Shown piece after piece: positions 53,606-61,902 of a stretch of 64,000 nucleotides of DNA. Under the pieces are notes generated by a model. That model made no database searches. It worked only from the letters and a program-made list of their open reading frames with translations, and was not told where the DNA came from. The first letter of the stretch is position 1. Every line of letters begins with the position of its first letter. The position numbers and the translations under genes are program-made. Source of the DNA: Halomarina litorea (GTDB lineage Archaea; Halobacteriota; Halobacteria; Halobacteriales; Haloarculaceae); contig NZ_CP100448.1 in NCBI RefSeq assembly GCF_024227715.1, positions 2,625,655 through 2,689,654 on the forward strand, in the 5' to 3' direction.

Positions 53606-54937
53606 GTGTCACGAGGATCAAGTCAACGAGCGGGAGCGGAGTCCGAGTCACTCACAGCGAGCCAGCCGGCACTCGGTATCGTCGCGACCCGGGACAACGC
53701 CAGCGACGTGGCCGGGGCGATTCTCCGCGCCCACGACGAGGGCTACGAGGTGTTCGTCGCGACGAACGCCGTCGACGACCTCGAGGCGACCCGCTTTGCC
53801 GACCAGCTCGGCGCGACCGTCATCGAGACGAACGAGGTCGGCCGCGACCCCCTCGTCCAGTCGCTCTCGCAGGCCGCCCGCCATCACGGCCATCCGGGAT
53901 TGCTCTATCACGAACACCCGAGCGAGCCCATCGACTTCGAGGCGAGCACCGACGCGATGTACGGCCAGCCGGAGTACGTCTGTGAAACGGAGGTCGCACC
54001 GACCGTTCGGTCGGAGCCGACCGTCCTCGCCGCGATTCCGGCGTACAACGAGGGTGCGGCCATCGCGGACGTGGTCCGTGGGGCGCGGGAGTACGTCGAC
54101 GAGGTGCTCGTCATCGACGACGGGAGTACCGACGCGACTGTCAGTGAGGCCGTGCGGACGGGCGCGACCGTCATCGAACACGAGACGAACAAGGGATACG
54201 GCGGAGCGCTGAAGACCGCCTTCCGGGAGGCCAAGCGGAGCGGTGCCGACCATCTGGTGATTCTCGATGGGGATGGACAACACAACCCGAGCGACATTCC
54301 GGACTTGCTACGAGTGCAGCGGGAAGACGAAATCGAGGTGGTCATCGGAAGTCGGTTCGCTGGAGAGGTGGTATCGACGTTACCGCTGTACCGGCGTTTC
54401 GGCCTCGCAGTGGTGAACCTACTGACGAACCTAAGTCTCGGTGTCGTTCGGTCTGACTCCCGCGTCCGCGATACACAGAGTGGGTTCCGAGCGTACAATC
54501 GGGACGCTATCGAGTCCCTAGCCACCGACCGAACGCTCGGCGACAACATGAGTGCGAGTACGGACATCCTGTACCACGCCCACAGTCGTGATTATCGGAT
54601 TCGGGAGGTCGGAACCGTAATCGATTATGAAGTCAAGAATGGGAGTACGCACAGTCCGCTTTCCCATGGCATCTCACTGGTTGGCAACATTCTCAAAACA
54701 GTAGAACGAAAGCGGCCAGTCTCAGCGCTGGGCGTCCCGGGCTTTGTCAGTTCCATCGTCGGTATTGGATTCGGTTACATGACACTCGCGAACTACATCG
54801 ACTCTGGGGTATTTCCGCTAGGGCTCGCGATGGCGTCCGTGTTCTTCGTCCTCGCAGGGATTTTCTCCTGCTTCACCGCCATCATTCTCCATTCGCTGAA
54901 CTCGCACTACAAGAGCCAACCGTGGTTTGATTCGTGA
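53606..54937 (+). CDS. Family 2 glycosyltransferase, dolichyl-phosphate-sugar synthase-like
   Basis: About 443 residues from GTG 53606; an earlier GTG at 53570 adds 12 residues. An N-terminal regulator-like domain (residues 20-100) with VATRDNASDV precedes a GT-A core with PAYNEGAAIADV, DDGSTDAT, NKGYGGALKTAFREA, DGDGQHNP and GSRFAGEV. Two C-terminal helices anchor it to the membrane. This is the dolichyl-phosphate mannose/glucose synthase (DPM1/AglJ-type) layout, which loads a sugar onto dolichyl phosphate. GC falls sharply inside the gene, near 54,240. Confidence 0.86.
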   Translation: MSRGSSQRAGAESESLTASQPALGIVATRDNASDVAGAILRAHDEGYEVFVATNAVDDLEATRFADQLGATVIETNEVGRDPLVQSLSQAARHHGHPGLLYHEHPSEPIDFEASTDAMYGQPEYVCETEVAPTVRSEPTVLAAIPAYNEGAAIADVVRGAREYVDEVLVIDDGSTDATVSEAVRTGATVIEHETNKGYGGALKTAFREAKRSGADHLVILDGDGQHNPSDIPDLLRVQREDEIEVVIGSRFAGEVVSTLPLYRRFGLAVVNLLTNLSLGVVRSDSRVRDTQSGFRAYNRDAIESLATDRTLGDNMSASTDILYHAHSRDYRIREVGTVIDYEVKNGSTHSPLSHGISLVGNILKTVERKRPVSALGVPGFVSSIVGIGFGYMTLANYIDSGVFPLGLAMASVFFVLAGIFSCFTAIILHSLNSHYKSQPWFDS

Positions 54938-55022
54938 CGAAGCCCGACAAAATCGTACAGAAAGAGCGTAGCTATGCTGAGAGCGATTGATTGAAATAAC
55001 GAACATGCAACCGAGAAGATAG

Positions 55023-56321
55023 ATGAGTTCGATTTGCGTTCATGGCCTGGGCTATATCGGCCTCCCGACCGCTGCGATGTTAGCGAACAACGGTCATTCC
55101 GTCCGGGGGTACGACATCGATGCGGCACGAGTTAAACGCCTCGAGGAAGGGGAGAGTTCGATCGACGAGCCGGGGCTGGACGACTTCGTCCAAACGGCAA
55201 TCGAGTCCGGCGCGTTGACGGTTACCACAGAAATTCGCCCTGCAGAGTACCACGTCATCTGTGTTCCGACACCATTCGATGTCGAACAGAGAGAGGCCGA
55301 CCTAAGTTACGTCAGGGCAGCAAGTCGGACCGTCAGATCGGAGCTTCGAGAAGGGGATACCATAATCCTGGAATCGACAGTTCCCCCGGGAACAACCGAT
55401 ACCGTAATCCGACCGATTGTAGAGGAGTCGGGACTCGTAGCAGGCGACGACTTCGGGCTGAGCTACTCCCCGGAAACGGTGTTACCTGGAAACATCCTAG
55501 AAGAGCTACGCGAGAACGACCGCATCGTCGGCGGTATCAGTGAGGAGTCGACCACTGCTGCTATCGACCTGTACGGATCGTTCGTCCAAGGGGACATCCA
55601 CACGACAGCCGATACGACGACCGCGGAGTTTGTCAAGCTCATCCAGAACACGTTTCGGGATACGAACATCGCACTCGCGAACGAACTGGCGAAAATCGCT
55701 CGTGATCACGATATCGACGCTCGGGAGGCGATTCGTCTCGCAAACGAACACCCACGAGTCGATATCCATCATCCTGGACCGGGCGTTGGCGGTCACTGTC
55801 TCCCCATCGACCCATGGTTCCTCGGACAGAACTCGGACGAGCTCGACCTCGTTTCGACCGCCAGACAGGTTAACGATGGGATGACCGAGTACATCGTGGA
55901 ATTGCTACGGAAAGAACTGGGAGCGCTTGAGGGTCAGCGAATCGCGATTCTCGGGATCGCATACAAGGGGAACGTCGACGACATCCGGAACAGTCCTGGA
56001 CTGGCACTCGCCCGTTCGTTGCAGAGCGCTGGACAAATGACGGCTTCCGTGGTTGCTCCTGATGGTGGTAAGGCTGGTGCCAGCATCGATATTCGGCTCA
56101 ACGATCCCCACGTCAACGACCAGACGCTGAATCTCCGTCCAATCGAGGAAGCCACCGACGCCGCCGACGCCGTCGTTATCGCTACGGACCACACCGAGTA
56201 TACACAAATCGACCCCCGAGAATTACGAGAGCGAATGGACGGCGAGACCGTTCTCGATACGAAGGCACTCGTAGACCCTACTCAGTGGGAAGCGGCAGGG
56301 CTTGACGTCGTTCGTCTCTAA
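55023..56321 (+). CDS. UDP-N-acetyl-D-mannosamine dehydrogenase type nucleotide-sugar dehydrogenase
   Basis: A 432-residue protein. VHGLGYIGLP (6-15) is the NAD site, K205 in AEFVKLIQNTFRD is the catalytic Lys, and C259 in GPGVGGHCLPIDPWF is the catalytic Cys. The run SPETVLPGNILEELRENDRIVGG matches the ManNAc-dehydrogenase (WecC) branch better than Glc dehydrogenases. It should make UDP-ManNAcA. No UDP-GlcNAc 2-epimerase (WecB) is present in the window, so its substrate would have to come from elsewhere. It is distinct from the WbpA-like gene at 30,209. Confidence 0.87.
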   Translation: MSSICVHGLGYIGLPTAAMLANNGHSVRGYDIDAARVKRLEEGESSIDEPGLDDFVQTAIESGALTVTTEIRPAEYHVICVPTPFDVEQREADLSYVRAASRTVRSELREGDTIILESTVPPGTTDTVIRPIVEESGLVAGDDFGLSYSPETVLPGNILEELRENDRIVGGISEESTTAAIDLYGSFVQGDIHTTADTTTAEFVKLIQNTFRDTNIALANELAKIARDHDIDAREAIRLANEHPRVDIHHPGPGVGGHCLPIDPWFLGQNSDELDLVSTARQVNDGMTEYIVELLRKELGALEGQRIAILGIAYKGNVDDIRNSPGLALARSLQSAGQMTASVVAPDGGKAGASIDIRLNDPHVNDQTLNLRPIEEATDAADAVVIATDHTEYTQIDPRELRERMDGETVLDTKALVDPTQWEAAGLDVVRL

Positions 56322-56340
56322 CTCGACACCCAACGACAAA

Positions 56341-57591
56341 ATGGATGATTCATCACCGCGCGTGCTCGTCGTAACGCAGGCGTTCCCGCCCGAAAAAGGT
56401 GGAAACGCCTCACGAATGGGGGACCTCTGCCGGCACATGGCCGACAACGTGGAGTTGACTGTCGTGGCGCCCCCAACCTGCTTTCCTCCGGGTGAGTTCG
56501 AGTGGTCATGGAAACGTGCGACCAAGAAGCGACGCGAGGGTCACGATTTGATTCGGCTGTGGTCGTGGCAGCCACGAACCGTCGATCCATCGTTCGTCGA
56601 GCGCATGTTGTACTACATCATCTTCGCGTTCCACGCGCTCGTCTGGGCGTTTCTGCGACGGGACGAGTTCGACGTCGTTCTTACGTCCTCGCCGCCGATT
56701 TTCACTGGCTTGGTCGCGTTTCCGCTTTCTATTACAGGGTCCGCTAAGTGGGTACTCGATATCCGTGACCTCTGGATAGACGTCTCGAGTGATCTCGGAT
56801 TCATCTCCGGGGATGGGATTGCGACGCGCCTGAGCCGCAGGTATCAGGAACAAGCACTCAAACGAGCCGATCTGGTTACAATTACTACTCCGGGGACGGA
56901 GGCGAGAATGCGGGAACACTACTCGTTCGAGACGGCAGTTCAAGTGATTCCCAACGGTGTCGACACGCAGTACTTCGAACCTCAAGATGAGCCCCAGACT
57001 GCCGACCTGATTTACACGGGAAACATCGGATACGGTCAGGATTTAGAGACGTGTATTCGAGCACTCCCGTTACTCGAGAATAGCGATGTGACGTTCACAC
57101 TCGTCGGGGATGGCGACCTGCGACCAGAATTAACGGCGTTGGCCGAACGACTCGGAGTAACGGACCGAGTCGAGTTCACGGGACTCGTCCCACGCGACGA
57201 AATCCCCCGCCTTCTCAACGGTGCGACAATTGGTGTTGCACCACTCAAAGCTCGGGAGTCGCTGTCGTATGCCGTCCCGACCAAGGTCTACGAATACCTG
57301 GCCTGTAAGCTCCCTGTGCTCGCCCTTGGGAACGGTGAAATCGAACGGGTTGTCGAAGCCTCTGAAGGGGGAGTCATCCCGGACGGGTCACCACAATCGG
57401 TTGCTGATGCTATCGATGAACTACTCGATGACGAGCGGCGCCGACGGAGGATGGCAACGCGAGGGCGGCAGTTCGTCGTCTCCAACTACGACCGACAGGC
57501 CATCGCGGCCGAGCTCTTTGATGCGATCTCGAAGCTCGTCGAGCCTGCGAACTGGCCGGTCTCGGAACGGCGGGCACGGAGTCGCTCATGA
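56341..57591 (+). CDS. Family 4 glycosyltransferase (WbuB-like)
   Basis: A 416-residue GT-B protein from ATG 56341. The N-terminal VLVVTQAFPPEKGGNASRM is followed by a UDP-sugar acceptor domain and, after IYTGNIGYG, the GT4 donor domain with LVGDGDLRPEL and YAVPTKVYEYLACKLPVLALGNGEIE (the E-x7-E motif). It resembles WbuB-like amino-sugar transferases. It overlaps the heparinase-like gene by four bases and starts 19 bases after the dehydrogenase, so the unit is probably one operon. Confidence 0.87.
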   Translation: MDDSSPRVLVVTQAFPPEKGGNASRMGDLCRHMADNVELTVVAPPTCFPPGEFEWSWKRATKKRREGHDLIRLWSWQPRTVDPSFVERMLYYIIFAFHALVWAFLRRDEFDVVLTSSPPIFTGLVAFPLSITGSAKWVLDIRDLWIDVSSDLGFISGDGIATRLSRRYQEQALKRADLVTITTPGTEARMREHYSFETAVQVIPNGVDTQYFEPQDEPQTADLIYTGNIGYGQDLETCIRALPLLENSDVTFTLVGDGDLRPELTALAERLGVTDRVEFTGLVPRDEIPRLLNGATIGVAPLKARESLSYAVPTKVYEYLACKLPVLALGNGEIERVVEASEGGVIPDGSPQSVADAIDELLDDERRRRRMATRGRQFVVSNYDRQAIAAELFDAISKLVEPANWPVSERRARSRS

Positions 57592-59474
57592 AGCGTCTCG
57601 ACGAAGACGTTACACAGCCAGGTGTACTCGACCGCTGGCGCATCGCAGCGATCACCGTGTCGAATATGCAACGCGAGCAGTTGCTCGGCATGCTCGAGCG
57701 AAACGCTCGGCAGGCGATCCTTCCGAGACTGCCGATCGATTTCGACGCTCGCTACGAGGCTCGTATTCCTGATGAGCTATCCATCGATAGCTCGGCACTC
57801 GACCAAAACACCGGTAATCTTCGCAGTTCGCTGAGTCGTGCGACTCGAACGGACTTCCGGGAACGTCTACAGGCGTTTGAGAACCGGAAGCTGGAATTCC
57901 TCAACCACGAGGTCGCACTCGACTCTAATCGAGCTATCGAGTTCGATGACGACCAACTGGCTGACGTCCCACTACTCTGGTGGCTCAAATACCAGTCGCT
58001 CGAGCCAGTCAAGTGGCTCGTTCTTGGCCTCGAGGATCCGGAATCACGCCCTGACCTCGTAAACACAGTGGATGAGTGGGTGAAATCTCTTCTCGACACC
58101 ACAACCATTGGATCGAAGGGGTATCTTCGTCGGGACTGGATTCCCCATGCGGTCTCACTGCGCGTGATACATCTCGCCCGGTACTGTGCGTGGCTGCGTG
58201 AGCACGATGTGACTGTTGACCGGTCGATTCTCCGGTATCTCTACAAGAACGCGCTGTTCCTCGAGAACCACGTCGAATACGACGTAGGTGGGAATCATCT
58301 CATCGAAAACGCGACGGCGCTCTTCGTGGCAGGAACACTGTTCAAAGAATCACCTAGGTGGAGAACCGAAGGGAAGCAGCTGCTGGAAGAACTGGCCTCC
58401 GACCAGTTCCTCAGCGATGGCGGTCACTTCGAACGGAGTCCGATGTATCATGTAATGGTTCTCACGCGGTACCTGACGGCGGCTAATCTTCTCCAACTGG
58501 ATGGCAACTCAGCGTGGAGTCCTATACTCAGTATTGCGAGAGACGCCACACAGTTCGCTCGTTCGCTCACGCCTCCTGACGAGGCGATACCGTTACTGAA
58601 CGATTCGGTATTCGGTGAGGAACTCTCCCTGGCAGAAGTCTCTGATTACGCAGCGGCAGTCGGGCCCCCCGTGTCCGACCTCCAGTCTCGGCTCGACTCC
58701 TCGGGCTACTACTGGCTTGGGTCGGGAGCGAATCGGATGCTGGTCGATGCCGGTCCTGTCGGCCCTGCCCACCTCCCAGGGCATTCGCACAACGCCCTAC
58801 TGAGCATTTTACTGTGGCTCGACGGAAACCGGGTGTTCACTGACACAGGGGTTAGTCAGTATAGCGGTGATTCAGGTCGCCAGTACGTCCGAAGCGTGCA
58901 GGCACACAATACGGTCCAGGTGGACGATTCGGAGCCGAATGATATCGCTGGTCAATACCTGATGGGGCGGCGGGCGAACCCGACTGTGACGTACTCCACG
59001 GACGGGACACTAGAACGGCTGGTCGGGACGTATTCGAAAGTGGGTCGAGGAGACTCCAAGTATAGACATACCCGGAACGTCTGCTCAAGTGGGGACTGGT
59101 GGCTAGTTCTCGACAGTGTCGATATGGGTGGGCGTAGGCCCGTACAAAGCCGGCTGCACGCACACCCAGACATCGAACTCGATCCGACGACAACGCCTGG
59201 AGAGTACCAGATACTAGAGTCGGAAGGATCGACGATCGGTTCCTTCTACGCGCTCAATTGTGACGCCGTTGAGCGGGCCATTAGTCCGTATTTCCCTGCG
59301 TTTGGCGTCGAGAGAGAGCGGGAAGCGCTCGAGCTGACGTATGATTCGTCACGGGCGACGTCCGGGTTCCTCGTTTCCCGCTGGCCTTACGACACGGTAG
59401 AGTACGACAGCAAGACGGATACACTGAAGATTGAAGACGAATTGTTCGCCCCGTTCGGGGATGATGAGAGATAG
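57588..59474 (+). CDS. Heparinase II/III-like protein
   Basis: A 628-residue protein. The N-terminal alpha/alpha toroid region (about 100-370, with DGGHFERSPMYH) is followed by the beta-sandwich with PGHSHNALLSILLWLDG (about 396-412) and the AHNTV motif near H440. These give the Tyr/His residues of the polysaccharide lyase fold. Family members cleave uronic-acid polysaccharides by beta-elimination, or sit in EPS clusters with no known activity. There is no signal peptide, so a cytosolic role on precursors is likely. It is coupled with the GT4 gene (ATGA). Confidence 0.83.
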   Translation: MKRLDEDVTQPGVLDRWRIAAITVSNMQREQLLGMLERNARQAILPRLPIDFDARYEARIPDELSIDSSALDQNTGNLRSSLSRATRTDFRERLQAFENRKLEFLNHEVALDSNRAIEFDDDQLADVPLLWWLKYQSLEPVKWLVLGLEDPESRPDLVNTVDEWVKSLLDTTTIGSKGYLRRDWIPHAVSLRVIHLARYCAWLREHDVTVDRSILRYLYKNALFLENHVEYDVGGNHLIENATALFVAGTLFKESPRWRTEGKQLLEELASDQFLSDGGHFERSPMYHVMVLTRYLTAANLLQLDGNSAWSPILSIARDATQFARSLTPPDEAIPLLNDSVFGEELSLAEVSDYAAAVGPPVSDLQSRLDSSGYYWLGSGANRMLVDAGPVGPAHLPGHSHNALLSILLWLDGNRVFTDTGVSQYSGDSGRQYVRSVQAHNTVQVDDSEPNDIAGQYLMGRRANPTVTYSTDGTLERLVGTYSKVGRGDSKYRHTRNVCSSGDWWLVLDSVDMGGRRPVQSRLHAHPDIELDPTTTPGEYQILESEGSTIGSFYALNCDAVERAISPYFPAFGVEREREALELTYDSSRATSGFLVSRWPYDTVEYDSKTDTLKIEDELFAPFGDDER

Positions 59475-59591
59475 AGTGGATGAGCCGAAGAACCACACGC
59501 AAATTCGACACCCGTAACACTCATTCGAGCGGCGTTCGCGGGAAGAAATAGCTATCAACTGTACTCGATTGAACACATCTCTATACGAAAT

Positions 59592-61751
59592 ATGAAACAG
59601 GTAATTCAGGATTTCAAGACAGGTGACGTTCGACTCTCGGATGTCCCCCGACCGCAGGTGCTCGACGACGGCGTTCTCGTCAAGAACCACTACTCCTGTG
59701 TAAGCGCCGGCACCGAGAAGACAATGATCGAACTGGGCAAGAAGAACGTCGTCAACAAGGCGAGGGAACGGCCGGACCTCGCAAAGAAGGTCTTCGAGAT
59801 GGCGCGAAATGATGGGCTCGTTTCGACGTACCAGAACGTGATGGCACGTCTCGAGGAAGCAACGCCTCTCGGGTATAGTTGCTGTGGCGAGGTCATCGAA
59901 GTCGGTGAGAACGTCACCGAGTTCTCGGAGGGCGACATGGTCGCCTGTGCTGGTGCTGGCTACGCGAACCATGCGGAAGTCGTCTCAGTCCCGCGAAACC
60001 TCTGTGCGCCCGTCCCGGACGGCGTCGAACCGTCGAATGCCGCCTTTGTCACGATTGGCGCGATTGCGATGCAGGGGATTCGACGGGCGGATCTCTCTCC
60101 CGGCGAGCGGGTGGCCGTATTGGGGCTTGGACTCGTCGGCCAGACGGTCGTTCAGATTTTGAACGCTTACGGGTTCCCAGTCCTCGCGGTGGACATCGCT
60201 CCTGGCCAAGTCGAAACGGCACTCGACCTCGGTGCTGACAAAGGTGCGGTAATCGGGGACGACGATATCGAACAAGTTGCGGAGCACTTCTCAGAGGGGA
60301 ATGGTGTCGATGCGACCGTCATCGCTGCCTCCACGAAGAGCAACCAGCCAGTCGAACAGGCGGGCGAGATCACCCGCGAGCAGGGTCGGGTCTCCGTCAT
60401 CGGGCAAGTCGGTATGGACGTCCCTCGCGAACTCTACTACGAGAAGGAACTCGACTTCCTGATTTCCCGCTCCTACGGCCCAGGACGGTACGACAAGCAG
60501 TACGAGGAGAAGGGCCTCGACTATCCGATTGAGCACGTCCGCTGGACAGAAAATCGGAACATGCGGGAGTGTCTTCGACTTCTCGCCACCGGCCGCCTCG
60601 ACTTCGAACCGATGCAGACTCACGAGTTCGAAATCGATTCATCGACAGACGCCTACGACCTGATTCTCGAGAACCCGAACGACGAGGCGTTTACGGGTGT
60701 TCTTCTGAAGTACGCACCCGACCGTGAGCACTCGACAACGTTAGAACGCACACCGACTGCGACGCCTACGACGGGCACTCAGCAGAAATCCGCGCCGCTT
60801 GCAGTCGGCATGATCGGGGTCGGGAACTTCGCTAAGGGAACGCTCCTCCCGATCATCGAGGACATCAAGGCCCTCGACCTCCGGGCTGTCGCTTCGGCGA
60901 CTGGGGTGTCGGCGTCTCAAGTCGCTGCACAGCACGATTGCTCGTACTCGACGACTGATTACCGGCAGATCGTCGAGGACAATGCTATCGATATCGTCGT
61001 CATTGCGACGCGTCACAACCTCCACGCTGAAATCGCGACTGCTGCACTCGAGCAGGGAAAAGACGTCCACGTCGAGAAGCCACTAGCGATTTCCGAAGAG
61101 GGACTCCAACAGGTCGCGACGGCGGCCCGAGATGCACCGGGTCGGTTGATGGTCGGCTTCAATCGACGATTTGCGGAGCCAACTCGGCAACTCAAAAAGT
61201 CTGTTTGCGATGGGCCAGGACCAGTAATGCTCAACTACCGGGTCAATGCTGATTCGATTCCAGAAGACCACTGGATACATGACCCCGAAATCGGTGGCGG
61301 GCGCGTCGTTGGTGAAGTATGTCACTTCGTGGATTTCGCGCGCTTTGTTGCTGACTCGCCGATCGAGCAGGTGTACGCAACCGGAATCACCAACGAAAGC
61401 AAGTCAGTCCCGCCTGAGAACGTGGACGTAACATTAGAGTTCGAAAATGGAAGTACAGCATCCGTACTCTACACGACACTTGGTGATAGTTCGCTCCCGA
61501 AAGAACACGTCGAGGCGTTCGGAAACGGCCGTGCCAGCCGAATTGACAACTTCAAGGGCGGACGAATGAGTCTTGGCCAGGACAAAGGTCACGAACGCGA
61601 GTTCAAATCCCTCGTGAAGTCGATTCTGGCTGGAGAACGATCGGCAATAGCGCTTGAGGCGGCGATCGAAGTTACTGAGTCGACCTTCGCAATCCATGAA
61701 TCGCTTCGGCGCGGTGAACCGATCCCGCTTACCATCGACACGTACCTTTGA
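59592..61751 (+). CDS. Two-domain oxidoreductase: zinc-type dehydrogenase plus Gfo/Idh/MocA domain
   Basis: A 719-residue fusion. Residues 1-370 are an MDR-type dehydrogenase, with CGEVIEVGENVTEFSEGDMV and the cofactor-binding AVLGLGLVGQTVVQ. A Thr/Ser-rich linker (about 380-400) leads to a Gfo/Idh/MocA domain (about 403-719) with MIGVGNFAKGTLLP and VEKPLAIS near 494. Such fusions accompany heparinase II/III-like genes in bacterial EPS loci and probably act on an oxidised sugar intermediate. The reaction is not established. It follows the heparinase-like gene by about 117 bases. Confidence 0.86.
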   Translation: MKQVIQDFKTGDVRLSDVPRPQVLDDGVLVKNHYSCVSAGTEKTMIELGKKNVVNKARERPDLAKKVFEMARNDGLVSTYQNVMARLEEATPLGYSCCGEVIEVGENVTEFSEGDMVACAGAGYANHAEVVSVPRNLCAPVPDGVEPSNAAFVTIGAIAMQGIRRADLSPGERVAVLGLGLVGQTVVQILNAYGFPVLAVDIAPGQVETALDLGADKGAVIGDDDIEQVAEHFSEGNGVDATVIAASTKSNQPVEQAGEITREQGRVSVIGQVGMDVPRELYYEKELDFLISRSYGPGRYDKQYEEKGLDYPIEHVRWTENRNMRECLRLLATGRLDFEPMQTHEFEIDSSTDAYDLILENPNDEAFTGVLLKYAPDREHSTTLERTPTATPTTGTQQKSAPLAVGMIGVGNFAKGTLLPIIEDIKALDLRAVASATGVSASQVAAQHDCSYSTTDYRQIVEDNAIDIVVIATRHNLHAEIATAALEQGKDVHVEKPLAISEEGLQQVATAARDAPGRLMVGFNRRFAEPTRQLKKSVCDGPGPVMLNYRVNADSIPEDHWIHDPEIGGGRVVGEVCHFVDFARFVADSPIEQVYATGITNESKSVPPENVDVTLEFENGSTASVLYTTLGDSSLPKEHVEAFGNGRASRIDNFKGGRMSLGQDKGHEREFKSLVKSILAGERSAIALEAAIEVTESTFAIHESLRRGEPIPLTIDTYL

Positions 61752-61902
61752 AATAATAGGTCTCGACTCAGTTGCGTCCAGTAGTAAGGCGTGATGACTA
61801 CGTTGCAGGCTTGACCGTGATATATTCGTTTACTGGTTTTGTTATTTGCCCAAACACAGCTTACGAATCGTTTTTGTCAGTTGGGGGTCAGCCTATGCGT
61901 AT

